Positions 1-8,209 of a stretch of 9,110 bases of DNA are shown piece by piece. Source of the DNA: Gammaproteobacteria bacterium (lineage in GTDB: Bacteria; Pseudomonadota; Gammaproteobacteria; Xanthomonadales; Wenzhouxiangellaceae); contig PWWM01000160.1 in the NCBI GenBank assembly GCA_003561495.1, forward strand, positions 1 through 9,110, given 5' to 3'. A model generated the notes under the pieces. It was not told the DNA's origin. It ran no database searches and saw only the letters and a program-made list of their open reading frames with translations. The translations under genes were made by a program, and so were the position numbers. The number at the start of each line of letters is the position of its first letter. The stretch's first letter is position 1.

Positions 1-237
1 GAACACCCGCCAGGGCGCGGCCAGCCAGCCGATGGCTCCCTTGCCACGCAGACCGGCGATTTGAATGGTTTCCAGCTCGAATCCGGCTTGCGGCACCACG
101 CGGTTCTCCAGACCGTGGGGTGTGCCCAGCCAGCTGACCCGAACCCCGCGCCCGGTCAGCACCCGCGCCACCGCCAAGCCGGGGAAAATGTGTCCGCCCG
201 TGCCGCCGGCCATGATCATGACGTGCTGGACACTCAT
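1..237 (-). CDS. murG: MurG N-terminal part (lipid II synthase), cut by window edge
   Basis: UDP-GlcNAc:undecaprenyl-pyrophosphoryl-MurNAc-pentapeptide GlcNAc transferase. It converts lipid I to lipid II on the inner face of the cytoplasmic membrane. Only the first 79 codons are present; the family is about 355-360 residues, so about three quarters lies outside the window. The protein opens MSVQHVMIMAGGTGGHIFPG, which contains the glycine-rich GGTGGHIFP loop near residues 11-19. This is the MurG hallmark that binds the lipid-linked acceptor. The ATG at 237 overlaps the ftsW stop by 4 nt (ATGA). AAGGA lies 9 nt upstream inside ftsW, so translation is probably coupled to ftsW. In related clusters murC follows, which cannot be seen here. 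Identification is firm despite truncation. Confidence 0.95.
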   Translation of the reverse strand, partial: MSVQHVMIMAGGTGGHIFPGLAVARVLTGRGVRVSWLGTPHGLENRVVPQAGFELETIQIAGLRGKGAIGWLAAPWRVF

Positions 238-1430
238 ACCGACCAATCCTTGCGTCGACGTGGACGCTCGAGTTGTTCGCGCCTGAGTTCCCAGTCGATC
301 CTGAGCACCAATCCGATGGCGATGAGGGTCATGATCAGGCTGGACCCCCCTGATGAAATCAACGGCAGGGTCAGGCCCTTGGTCGGCAGCATGCCGAGAT
401 TGACCGCGATACTGACCAGGGCCTGCAATCCGATCCAAAGGCCGATCCCCCAGGCCAGGTAAGCCGGAAACGGCTTGTCCACCGACATGGCCCGCAGCCC
501 GATCCCGAAGATCCGTCCCACCAGCAAGGCAAACAGAACAATGACCACGACGATGCCGATCAGGCCGAATTCCTCGGCCAGCACTGCGAAAATGAAATCG
601 GTATGTGCCTCGGGCAAGTAGTAAAGTTTCTGAACGCTGGCGCCCAGACCCACCCCGCTGATCTGGCCGCGACCGACTGCAATCAGGGCCTGCGTCAACT
701 GGAAGCCGGCATTGAATGGATCGGCCCATGGATCGACAAAGGTCATCACCCGTTGCAGGCGGTAGGGTTCGAGGGCGGCAAATCCGATCAACGGCAAACC
801 CGCAGCGCCGAGCACGAACAAATGCTTCCAGGCGGCCCCCGCCAGCCAGACCATGCCGCCCACGATGGCCACCAGCACCACCGCCGATCCCATGTCCGGC
901 TGAACCAGCAAGAGTCCGGCCAGCAGTCCTACCGCCAGCAACGGCTTCAAGGTGACCGTGAAGCGAGCCCGAAACAGCTCGGGGTGGCGTGACAGGTAGC
1001 CGGCCACGAAAACGATCATCAGCAACTTGACCGCCTCGACCACCTGAAAACGCACGATGCCCAGGTTGATCCAGCGTGTCGAACCATTGACCTCGTGGCC
1101 CAGACCCGGCACGAACGGCAGCAGCAGCAAGATCACGGACAAGGGCAGGCACAACATGGCGGCGACCTGCAAATGGCGAACCGCGACCAGGCGCAAGCCA
1201 AGCGCGAACACCACGCCGATCAGCAGGTAGCCCACATGCCGGCTGATGTAATGCCAGCCCGAAACCGAGTAGCTCTCGGCTACCGCCATCGAGGTTGAGG
1301 CCACCATCACCACGCCAATGGCCATCAGCGCAACGCTGGTGACCACGATGGTCGTATCCAGGCCGACCGTGCGCGAAGCCTCGGACCAGCGATACGCCTG
1401 TTTGCGGCGATGTCGGGTCGCATTGGCCAT
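234..1430 (-). CDS. ftsW: FtsW, septal peptidoglycan glycosyltransferase (SEDS family)
   Basis: Integral membrane SEDS protein of 398 residues that polymerises lipid II into glycan strands at the septum, partnered with FtsI. The cytoplasmic N-terminus (about 1-23) is basic, followed by about ten hydrophobic segments. SEDS motifs are present: GSTRWI (116-121), QPDMG (177-181), DPWADPFNAGFQ (233-244), and HTDFIF (276-281), whose Asp278 matches the essential Asp of RodA/FtsW. NLGMLPTKGLTLPLISSGGS (344-363) is the conserved distal block. The C-terminus is strongly basic (RREQLERPRRRK). RodA is the main alternative, but the position between mraY and murG argues for FtsW. The ATG at 1430 lies 3 nt after the mraY stop, where most relatives carry murD. 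The stop overlaps the murG start. Confidence 0.96.
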   Translation of the reverse strand: MANATRHRRKQAYRWSEASRTVGLDTTIVVTSVALMAIGVVMVASTSMAVAESYSVSGWHYISRHVGYLLIGVVFALGLRLVAVRHLQVAAMLCLPLSVILLLLPFVPGLGHEVNGSTRWINLGIVRFQVVEAVKLLMIVFVAGYLSRHPELFRARFTVTLKPLLAVGLLAGLLLVQPDMGSAVVLVAIVGGMVWLAGAAWKHLFVLGAAGLPLIGFAALEPYRLQRVMTFVDPWADPFNAGFQLTQALIAVGRGQISGVGLGASVQKLYYLPEAHTDFIFAVLAEEFGLIGIVVVIVLFALLVGRIFGIGLRAMSVDKPFPAYLAWGIGLWIGLQALVSIAVNLGMLPTKGLTLPLISSGGSSLIMTLIAIGLVLRIDWELRREQLERPRRRKDWSV

Positions 1431-1433
1431 GAA

Positions 1434-2510
1434 TCAGCGCACCTTCAACGTGGCCAGGCTGGCCAGCACCAGCATGACGGCAATGATCCAGAAGCGCACG
1501 ATCACCTTTGGCTCGGGCCAGCCCTTGAGCTCGAAGTGATGGTGAATCGGGGCCATGCGGAAGATCCGTTTGCCCGTGAGCTTGTAGGAGACCACCTGCA
1601 GGATCACCGACAGGGTCTCGATCACGAAAATACCGGCCATCAGCACGAACACCAATTCCTGGCGAACGGCCACGGCAATCAATCCCAGCGCCGCGCCCAC
1701 GCTGAGCGCGCCGACATCGCCCATGAAGACCTGGGCCGGGTAGGTGTTGAACCACAGAAAACCCAGCCCGGCCCCGGCCAGGGCGGCGCAGAAGATGGCC
1801 AGCTCGCCCACCCCCGGGACATAGGGAATGCCGAGGTAATTGGAAAAGATGGTGTTGCCGGTGGCATAGGCGAAAATGCCAAGGCCTACAGCCACGAATA
1901 CCGCCGGCATGATGGCCAGACCGTCCAGCCCGTCGGTCAGGTTGACGGCATTGGATGAGCCGACGATGACAAAGTAGGTCAACACGATGAAACCCAGCCC
2001 CAGCGGGATGGCGACATCCTTGAAAAACGGCACGAACAACTGGGTATTGGCGGGAACATCGGCGCTGTAATAAAGGAACAGACCAACGGCCAGCGCGGCC
2101 AGTGACTGCAGCAGGTATTTCCAGCCGGCGGCCAGACCGCGGCTGTCGCGATAGCGCAGCTTGCGGTAATCATCCAGGAAACCGATGCCGCCAAAAGCCA
2201 CGGTCACAAACAGTACGGTCCACACGTAGCGATTAGCCAGGTCGCTCCACAACAAGGTGGCGACGACCAGTGCGATCAGGATCATCGCCCCGCCCATGGT
2301 CGGCGTACCGGCCTTGGCCTGGTGGCTGTCCGGGCCCAGCGCCCGGATCGGCTGACCGTACTGGCGCTCGGTCATGTGGCGGATGAAAAACGGGCCAATC
2401 AGGAGCGAGACCAGCATCGCGGTCATGGCCGCCATGATGGTGCGGAAGGTGATGAAGCCAAACAGCGCGACATCGACGGCAAGCCATTGTTCAAACAACC
2501 AGACCAGCAT
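1434..2510 (-). CDS. mraY: MraY, phospho-MurNAc-pentapeptide translocase
   Basis: Transfers phospho-MurNAc-pentapeptide from UDP to undecaprenyl phosphate, giving lipid I, the first membrane step of peptidoglycan synthesis. The protein has 358 residues, matching the roughly 360 of E. coli MraY, with about ten membrane segments. Visible motifs: KAGTPTMGG (66-74), FLDDYRK with the Asp pair 113-114, NAVNLTDGLDGLAI (187-200), FMGDVG with Asp265, and HHHFELKGW (323-331). These match the Mg2+ and nucleotide binding sites of the family. The frame stays open upstream to another ATG at 2582, but the ATG at 2510 gives the family N-terminus MLVWLFEQWL and has GGGGAG 8 nt upstream, so it is chosen. Its first base is the last base of the murF stop (TGATG). 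Confidence 0.97.
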   Translation of the reverse strand: MLVWLFEQWLAVDVALFGFITFRTIMAAMTAMLVSLLIGPFFIRHMTERQYGQPIRALGPDSHQAKAGTPTMGGAMILIALVVATLLWSDLANRYVWTVLFVTVAFGGIGFLDDYRKLRYRDSRGLAAGWKYLLQSLAALAVGLFLYYSADVPANTQLFVPFFKDVAIPLGLGFIVLTYFVIVGSSNAVNLTDGLDGLAIMPAVFVAVGLGIFAYATGNTIFSNYLGIPYVPGVGELAIFCAALAGAGLGFLWFNTYPAQVFMGDVGALSVGAALGLIAVAVRQELVFVLMAGIFVIETLSVILQVVSYKLTGKRIFRMAPIHHHFELKGWPEPKVIVRFWIIAVMLVLASLATLKVR

Positions 2511-3841
2511 CAGACTTTCTCCCCAATCAGCGCCTGAACAACCCGCTCCATGGCCATCGAGCGCGATCCCTTGATCAGGCAATTGACCCCGGGATGCAGC
2601 GCCTTGTCGAGCGCTTCCTTGAGGGCCTGGTGATTCTCGAAATGATGCGCACCCTCGCCAAAGGCCTGGGCGGCGGCCTGGCTGATGGGTCCGACGGCAA
2701 ACAGGCGGCGAACCCCCATGTCTCGGGCTGCCTGCCCCATCTCGGCATGCAGGACCTCGCTTTCCGGGCCCAGTTCAGCCATGTCCCCGAGGACCAGCCA
2801 GCCTTCTCCATCCAGATCGGCCAGCACCTGCAGGCCGGCCCGGAGCGAGGCCGGGTTGGCGTTGTAGGTGTCATCGAGCAGTCGCCAGCCCTGATCGAGT
2901 TCATGGATCTGCAATCGTCCCGGCAGACTCTTCAGGCTGACCAGGGCCCGGATCGCTTCGTCCAGGGGAACATCGAGTGGTCCGGCAATGGCCAGCGCCG
3001 CCAGCGCATTGACCAGGTTGTGCCGACCCGGCAGATTCAAACGCAGCTTCGCCTCGCCCCAGGGCGTGGCCAGGCGGGCGATGCCATTGATCAGTTGCGC
3101 ACGGACATCGGCCGCCTCGCCCAGCCCGAAACCCAGGCAACAACAATGCGCGGCCAGATCGCGCCACAACGGGGCAAAGCGGTCATCGGCATTGATGGCG
3201 GCCACCCCGTTTTCCGGCAGGGCCTGGAACAATTCGCCCTTGGTCCGGGCCACCCCTTCAAGGCTGCCGAAACCTTCCAGGTGGGCCGGGGCGGCATTGG
3301 TGACCACGCCGGCATCGGGCCGGGCCAGGTCGGCCAGGTAGCGGATATCACCGGCGCGACTGGCGCCCATTTCCATGACCGCGTAGCGATGCGTTTCATC
3401 CAGGCGCGCCAGGGTCAATGGCAGGCCGATCTCATTGTTGTAATTACCGCCGGTGGCCAGGGTGGGCGCGCGCGCTGAAAAAATGGCGGCCAGCATTTCC
3501 TTGACCGTGGTCTTGCCGTTGGAACCGGTCACCCCGATCACGGTGATGTCCAGGCGCATCCGCCACGCCGAAGCGATCCGCCCCATGGCCCGGAGCACAT
3601 TGTCGACGCGAACCCGGGGCAGATCGGTCTCGACTGCCTCACTGATCAGCGCCGCCGCTGCCCCGGCCTTGCGGGCGGCCGGAATATGGCGATGGCCATC
3701 GCTGTGCTCGCCAGGCAATGCCACGAACAGCTGGCCCGGCTCGACCAGCCGGCTGTCATGACTCATGCCGATAATTTCGACATCGTCGCCAAGCAGCTGG
3801 CCACCGGTCAGGGCCGCGATTTCAGACAGACGAAAGCGCAT
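2510..3841 (-). CDS. murF: MurF, D-Ala-D-Ala-adding ligase
   Basis: Cytoplasmic ATP-dependent ligase that adds D-Ala-D-Ala to UDP-MurNAc-tripeptide, completing the pentapeptide precursor. It has 443 residues, normal for MurF. The central Mur-ligase domain has the ATP loop GSNGKTT (106-112) and the MurF block NYNNEIGLPLTL. LPGRHN (270-275) and DDTYNANP (323-330) follow. The C-terminal domain ends with KGSRSMAME (424-432). The start is ambiguous: codons GTG (3844) and ATG (3841) are adjacent. ATG is preferred because GGAGG lies 7 nt upstream and it forms a TGATG overlap with the murE stop; GTG would add one residue. An unusual Cys triplet (HCCC, 232-235) lies away from known catalytic positions. 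Confidence 0.96.
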   Translation of the reverse strand: MRFRLSEIAALTGGQLLGDDVEIIGMSHDSRLVEPGQLFVALPGEHSDGHRHIPAARKAGAAAALISEAVETDLPRVRVDNVLRAMGRIASAWRMRLDITVIGVTGSNGKTTVKEMLAAIFSARAPTLATGGNYNNEIGLPLTLARLDETHRYAVMEMGASRAGDIRYLADLARPDAGVVTNAAPAHLEGFGSLEGVARTKGELFQALPENGVAAINADDRFAPLWRDLAAHCCCLGFGLGEAADVRAQLINGIARLATPWGEAKLRLNLPGRHNLVNALAALAIAGPLDVPLDEAIRALVSLKSLPGRLQIHELDQGWRLLDDTYNANPASLRAGLQVLADLDGEGWLVLGDMAELGPESEVLHAEMGQAARDMGVRRLFAVGPISQAAAQAFGEGAHHFENHQALKEALDKALHPGVNCLIKGSRSMAMERVVQALIGEKV

Positions 3842-5307
3842 CACGCCGCCTCCTCCAGGATCTGTCGAACCACCGCCTCGTCGGAATACTCCAGGCGGCG
3901 CTCGCCGACGATCTGCTCGGTTTCATGACCCTTGCCCGCGACCAGGATCAGGTCGCTGTCGCCGGCCAGGTTGAGCGCCTTGCGAATGGCGGTGGCCCGG
4001 TCGGGAATCACGTGGCAACGCTGCGGGTTGCGCATGCCGGCCTGGATGGCGCGAATAATGGCCAGCGAGTTCTCGTGGCGCGGGTTGTCATCGGTCAGGA
4101 TGACCTGATCGGCCAATGACTCGGCCACCCGGCCCATACGCGGCCGCTTGGCCGGGTCGCGATCTCCGCCGCAACCGAACACACACCAGAGCTGACCGGA
4201 GGCCAGCTCGCGCACGCTGCCCAGCACGTTTTCCAGTGCATCGGGGGTGTGGGCGTAGTCAATGACCACGGTGCGGCCCTGCGGCCCGGTCACCGGTTGC
4301 ATGCGACCAGGCACCGGTTCGAGGTCCCGGATGGCAGCACCAATCTCCTCCGGGGTCATTCCACGGGCGCCCAGCTCGGCGGCCACGACCAGCAGGTTGT
4401 AAAGATTGATTCGACCCAGAAGCCGGCTGGTGACGACCAGTGGCTGTTTGTTTATGACCAGTTCCGCCCTGAGCCCATGGCTATCGGTTGACAGCAGGCC
4501 ACCGCGCACATCCACAGACTCGCCAGCCTGGACCGCGTAGGTGATCCGCCCGGATGAATCCTGAAGCTCGTTGGCCAGAGTCTTGCCGAAGGCGTCATCG
4601 AGGTTGATGATCTGACGTTGGCTGACAAAGTCGCGGAACAGGCGAGCCTTGGCCTGCCCATAGGCTTTCAGATCCTGGTGATAGTCCAGATGGTCATGAC
4701 CCAGGGTGGTAAAGATGGCCGTCGTCAGTTCCAGCCCGGCCAGGCGATGCTGGTCCAGGGCATGCGAGGATGCCTCCAGCACCACCCGGGTCAGGCCCTG
4801 ATCACGCAGGCTCGCCAGTGATCGGTACACGGAAAGGATATCCGGCGTGGTCAGCCAACCCGATTCCTGACGACCAGGCCGTCCAATGCCCAGGGTGCCG
4901 ATCATGGCCCCGTCAATGGCCTGTGCCAGCAGCCAGGCCAGGGAGGTCTTGCCATTGGTGCCGGTCACCGCCACCAGGTCCATGTCGGTCATGTCGCCCC
5001 AGACCTGCCGGGCGAGCCTGGGCAAGTGTTCTTTCAGCCCGGCAACCGCCACAACCGGCAAGGGACAATCAGGCGGTGGTCGGGAGTTCGTGTCATGAAT
5101 GACGGCCAGCGCACCCGCCTGAATCGCATCGGCCAGATAATCCATGCCATGGGATTGACGGCCGGACAGTGCGACAAACGCATCGCCCGCCTGAAGGCGG
5201 CGCGCATCCAGGGCCAGACCACTGACCTCAATGCCGGATGCATCTCCACAATCGCCCAGACCCTCCAGCAGGTCGCCCAGGGCGATCTTCGTGCGAGGCT
5301 CAGTCAT
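3841..5307 (-). CDS. murE: MurE, UDP-MurNAc-tripeptide synthetase (meso-diaminopimelate-adding)
   Basis: Cytoplasmic Mur ligase that adds the third stem residue to UDP-MurNAc-L-Ala-D-Glu. It has 488 residues with the three-domain Mur layout. An N-terminal UDP-binding domain is followed by the ATP loop GTNGKT (116-121), LTTPD (152-156), EASSHALDQHRL (178-189) and DHLDYH (205-210). Lys220 in QAKARLF is the likely carbamoylated, Mg2+-binding lysine. The C-terminal domain has DNPRHE (407-412), the DNPRxE signature for meso-diaminopimelate rather than lysine, and GKGHE (458-462). This motif predicts Gram-negative-type (A1gamma) peptidoglycan. The ATG at 5307 overlaps the ftsI end by 8 nt and has only a G-run (GGGGGT) as a ribosome binding site, suggesting translational coupling to ftsI. 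Confidence 0.97.
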   Translation of the reverse strand: MTEPRTKIALGDLLEGLGDCGDASGIEVSGLALDARRLQAGDAFVALSGRQSHGMDYLADAIQAGALAVIHDTNSRPPPDCPLPVVAVAGLKEHLPRLARQVWGDMTDMDLVAVTGTNGKTSLAWLLAQAIDGAMIGTLGIGRPGRQESGWLTTPDILSVYRSLASLRDQGLTRVVLEASSHALDQHRLAGLELTTAIFTTLGHDHLDYHQDLKAYGQAKARLFRDFVSQRQIINLDDAFGKTLANELQDSSGRITYAVQAGESVDVRGGLLSTDSHGLRAELVINKQPLVVTSRLLGRINLYNLLVVAAELGARGMTPEEIGAAIRDLEPVPGRMQPVTGPQGRTVVIDYAHTPDALENVLGSVRELASGQLWCVFGCGGDRDPAKRPRMGRVAESLADQVILTDDNPRHENSLAIIRAIQAGMRNPQRCHVIPDRATAIRKALNLAGDSDLILVAGKGHETEQIVGERRLEYSDEAVVRQILEEAA

Positions 5308-7000
5308 GACGGACCCCCGCCTGGGTCAGCAAGGTGGCGTGGTCATCCGGTGCAATATTGAACAGTCTAAGCGCCGAGTCCATGACCCGCCCGAACACCG
5401 GGGCGGCCACCTGGCCGCCGTAATACATCTCACCGCGCGGGTCATGAATGACCACGACTGCCGCCAGGCGCGGTCGGGAAACCGGCGCAAAACCGGCAAA
5501 ACTGGCGACGTAACGATTGTCGTAACCGGCGGCGCCCACCTTGCGGGTGGTGCCGGTCTTGCCGGCCACACGGTAGCCGGCCACATCGGCTCGCCATCCG
5601 GTTCCCTCGGGGCCGGTGGCCTGTTCCAGCATGGCGGTGATGCGTCGGGCCAGATCGGGATCAAGGACTGAATGGGTCGGATTGTCGGAGTCGCGGATGA
5701 ACGTGGGCTGGCGCAAGCGTCCTTCATCGGCAACTGCGGCCATGGCGCGCACGAGCTGGACAGGGGTCACCGAAAGGCCGTAACCGTAGGACAAGGTTGC
5801 CTGCTCGAGCTGGCGCCAGCGGCCATAGTCTCGCAGTACGCCAGCTGATTCACCGGGGAAACCCGTCCCACTGACGGAACCAAAACCGAATCTCGAATAC
5901 AGGCCCCACAGGTGGCGTGCGTCCATGTCCAGCACCAGGTCCACCACGCCGACATTGGAGGATTTGACCAGCAGGCCCTCCAGGGTCAGTTCACCGAAAT
6001 TGCGCACATCCCGAATGGTATGACCGGCTACCTGACGATGCCCGGGCGAAGTATTGATGACCATGTCTGACCGGGCGACACCCGCCTCCATGGCCGCAGC
6101 CACGGCAAACGGCTTGATCACCGATCCCGGCTCCAGCACATCGGTCAATGCCCGGTTGCGCATCCCTTCGGCCACGACCCGGCTGGGCGCATTGGGGTTA
6201 TAGGACGGGAAGTTGACCATGGCCAGCAACTCGCCGTTGCTGATGTCCATGACCACGACCGAGCCGGACTGAGCGCCGAATTCGGTGACTGCGGTTTTCA
6301 GCTCGCGAAAGGCCAGGTATTGCAGACGCCTGTCCAGGGTCACGACCAGGTCACGACCGGGTCGCGCCTCGCGAACCATCTCCACGTTCTGGACGATTCG
6401 ACCCAGACGATCCTTGACCACCCGCTTGGCGCCCGGCTCTCCTTCAAGCCAACTGTTGTAGGCCAACTCCAGGCCTTCCTGGCCGACATCATCGATATTG
6501 GTAAAGCCCAAAACCTGAGCGCTGACCTCGCCGGTGGGATAGAAGCGACGATACTCGCGTTGCAGAAATACCCCGGGAATGGCCAGGTCGCGGATCTGCT
6601 CGGCCAGCTCCGGATGAATCCGGCGCTTGAGCCAGACGAATTCCCGGCCGGCCCGCTGCGTCAGTTGACGCTCCAGATCCTCGGCGGGGGTGTCAAGCAA
6701 ACCGGCCAGCATGGGAATGCGATCAGTCTCCTGAAGCAACTCACGAGGATGGGCCCAGACTGATTCGACTGGGGTGGAAACCGCCAAAGGCTCACCGTTG
6801 CGATCGAGAATATTGCCGCGCACGGTCGGAATGGCGACCCGGCGCAGGAAGCGCGCCTCCCCCTGGCTTTGCAGGAACTCGGTCTCCATGACCTGCAGAT
6901 TGATGGCGCGCCCGATCAGCACCAGGGCGAAAACCGCCATCAACCCGGCAGTCAACCACACCCGGACAGCGCCTTGTACGTTGGGACGCTGAGTCTTCAT
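5300..7000 (-). CDS. ftsI: FtsI (PBP3), septal peptidoglycan transpeptidase
   Basis: Class B penicillin-binding protein of 566 residues that crosslinks septal peptidoglycan with FtsW and is the target of beta-lactams. It has a short cytoplasmic N-terminus, one membrane anchor (about 13-31), then a periplasmic pedestal domain with RGNILDRNGEPLA (61-73). The transpeptidase domain has all three catalytic motifs: SxxK at Ser293-Lys296 (EPGSVIKP), SxN at 347-349 (KSSN) and KTG at 481-483 (AGKTGTT). The length is close to E. coli FtsI (588) and there is no glycosyltransferase domain. The ATG at 7000 overlaps the ftsL stop (ATGA), with GGAGG 4 nt upstream. Position after ftsL and before murE supports FtsI over PBP2. 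Confidence 0.97.
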   Translation of the reverse strand: MKTQRPNVQGAVRVWLTAGLMAVFALVLIGRAINLQVMETEFLQSQGEARFLRRVAIPTVRGNILDRNGEPLAVSTPVESVWAHPRELLQETDRIPMLAGLLDTPAEDLERQLTQRAGREFVWLKRRIHPELAEQIRDLAIPGVFLQREYRRFYPTGEVSAQVLGFTNIDDVGQEGLELAYNSWLEGEPGAKRVVKDRLGRIVQNVEMVREARPGRDLVVTLDRRLQYLAFRELKTAVTEFGAQSGSVVVMDISNGELLAMVNFPSYNPNAPSRVVAEGMRNRALTDVLEPGSVIKPFAVAAAMEAGVARSDMVINTSPGHRQVAGHTIRDVRNFGELTLEGLLVKSSNVGVVDLVLDMDARHLWGLYSRFGFGSVSGTGFPGESAGVLRDYGRWRQLEQATLSYGYGLSVTPVQLVRAMAAVADEGRLRQPTFIRDSDNPTHSVLDPDLARRITAMLEQATGPEGTGWRADVAGYRVAGKTGTTRKVGAAGYDNRYVASFAGFAPVSRPRLAAVVVIHDPRGEMYYGGQVAAPVFGRVMDSALRLFNIAPDDHATLLTQAGVRHD

Positions 7001-7263
7001 CGCGCCTCCATCAGGATATCGATCTGATCCGGGCGGCGCATGTTGAGCTGGTCATGGGCCTCGCGCTCGATGCGCCCGGCCTCGGCCAGCCAGGCTTGTT
7101 CGAGCTGCAGCCGACTCCACTCCACACTGATGCGGTCACGCTCCATTTCCGCTTCCTGCAAACTGCTGAAGAGCTGGCGCGATTCATGTCGAAGCACGAC
7201 CACCCCGACCGCCGAAGCCAATAACCCGATCATCAATACCGAAAACAGGATCCAGCGAATCAT
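6997..7263 (-). CDS. ftsL: FtsL, divisome bitopic membrane protein
   Basis: Small division protein of 88 residues, slightly shorter than E. coli FtsL (121). It starts MIRWILFSVLMIGLLASAVG, a single membrane segment (about 3-24) with almost no cytoplasmic tail. A charged, heptad-like helix follows (about 27-65: SRQLFSSLQEAEMERDRISV and onward) that fits the periplasmic coiled coil pairing with FtsB. Family knowledge: FtsQLB activates the FtsW-FtsI synthase. FtsL sequences diverge strongly, so the call rests on size, topology and position between rsmH and ftsI. The very short cytoplasmic tail differs from E. coli, where that tail matters for FtsW recruitment. The ATG overlaps the rsmH stop by 4 nt (ATGA), with GGAG 7 nt upstream. 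Confidence 0.9.
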   Translation of the reverse strand: MIRWILFSVLMIGLLASAVGVVVLRHESRQLFSSLQEAEMERDRISVEWSRLQLEQAWLAEAGRIEREAHDQLNMRRPDQIDILMEAR

Positions 7264-8204
7264 GGTGAGTCTCCGGACAGCTTTTCGGCAATGCGCAGAC
7301 AGGCGCTGCGCGCACGGGGATTGGCGTCAAGTTCGCTCTCACTTGGCCGAACCTTGCGACCAATCAGGCGCAGCCTGGGCGTGAACTCGGGTGCAACCGG
7401 CATGCGACGACTGGCCGGCGGCGGGCTGGACAGACGGCGAAAAGCCAGCTTGACGCGACGGTCCTCGAGCGAATGAAAGCTGATCACCGCCATCCGACCC
7501 CCGGGCGCCAGAATGGCCATGCCGGACTCAAGCGCCCGGTCCAGGGCGCCGAGTTCGTCATTGATGTGGATGCGAATGCCCTGGAAGGTGCGGGTAGCCG
7601 GGTGGCGACCCGCGGGTGAAGGTCCCGCGGCCCGTGCAACGATGGCGGCAAGTTGGGCGGTGCGCTCGATGGGCTCATCCGCTCTGGCCATGACAATGCT
7701 CCTGGCAATCCGGCGCGCAAATCTCTCCTCCCCGTATTCCTTGATCACGCGGGCGATGTCGGCTTCGTCTGCACGCGCCAGCCAGTCAGCTGCCGATTCA
7801 CCCACCCCCGGGTTCATACGCATATCCAATGGCCCATCCTCGCGAAAGCTGAATCCCCTTTCGGGTGAATCCAGCTGTGGCGAGGACACCCCCAAATCCA
7901 GCAACAGGCCGTTGACCCGGCCATCCACTTCAGTCTCCCGGGCCATCAAGTCCAGATCGGCAAAACTGCCATGCCAGATCGTGACCCGGCGATCATTGCC
8001 CAAGTGCTCGCGAGCGTGGCTGATGGCTTCGGGATCCTGATCGACCACCACCAGCCGCCCGTTTTCATTCAGCCGCTCAAGAATTCCGCGACTGTGTCCA
8101 CCGCGACCATAGGTCGCGTCCACGACGATGTCGGTTCCGGAAATATCCAGACCGTCCAGCGCCGGGTGCAGCAGCACCGGCACATGTTCTGATCCCGAGG
8201 CCAT
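7260..8204 (-). CDS. rsmH: RsmH (MraW), 16S rRNA m4C1402 methyltransferase
   Basis: S-adenosylmethionine-dependent methyltransferase that N4-methylates C1402 of 16S rRNA in the ribosomal P site. It has 314 residues, the family size. The SAM-binding loop is DATYGRGGHS (29-38), with acidic residues in DQDPEA (55-60). LLDLGVSSPQLD (101-112), RGFSFREDGPLDMRM (116-130), HPATRTFQGIRIHIN (201-215) and ISFHSLEDRRVK (241-252) are RsmH-specific blocks. The frame is open upstream to 8531, but that part lies inside mraZ. The ATG at 8204, giving MASGSEHVPVLL, matches the family N-terminus and lies 5 nt after the mraZ stop. No clear Shine-Dalgarno precedes it, so initiation may depend on ribosomes ending at mraZ. 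Confidence 0.96.
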   Translation of the reverse strand: MASGSEHVPVLLHPALDGLDISGTDIVVDATYGRGGHSRGILERLNENGRLVVVDQDPEAISHAREHLGNDRRVTIWHGSFADLDLMARETEVDGRVNGLLLDLGVSSPQLDSPERGFSFREDGPLDMRMNPGVGESAADWLARADEADIARVIKEYGEERFARRIARSIVMARADEPIERTAQLAAIVARAAGPSPAGRHPATRTFQGIRIHINDELGALDRALESGMAILAPGGRMAVISFHSLEDRRVKLAFRRLSSPPPASRRMPVAPEFTPRLRLIGRKVRPSESELDANPRARSACLRIAEKLSGDSP

Positions 8205-8209
8205 TTCGG

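Noticed and set aside
1410..1958. Plus-strand open frame of 182 codons opposite mraY
   Set aside because: It is antisense to mraY, rich in His, Gln and Gly, with no recognisable motif; a shadow frame.
2511..2582. MraY with 24 extra N-terminal residues
   Set aside because: The extension overlaps the end of murF. The ATG at 2510 gives the conserved MraY N-terminus and has a well placed ribosome binding site.
2594..3478. Long plus-strand open frame of 294 codons opposite murF
   Set aside because: It lies fully antisense to murF, whose motifs are intact. Composition (rich in Gln, Gly, Arg) is that of a shadow frame in high-GC DNA and no domain is seen.
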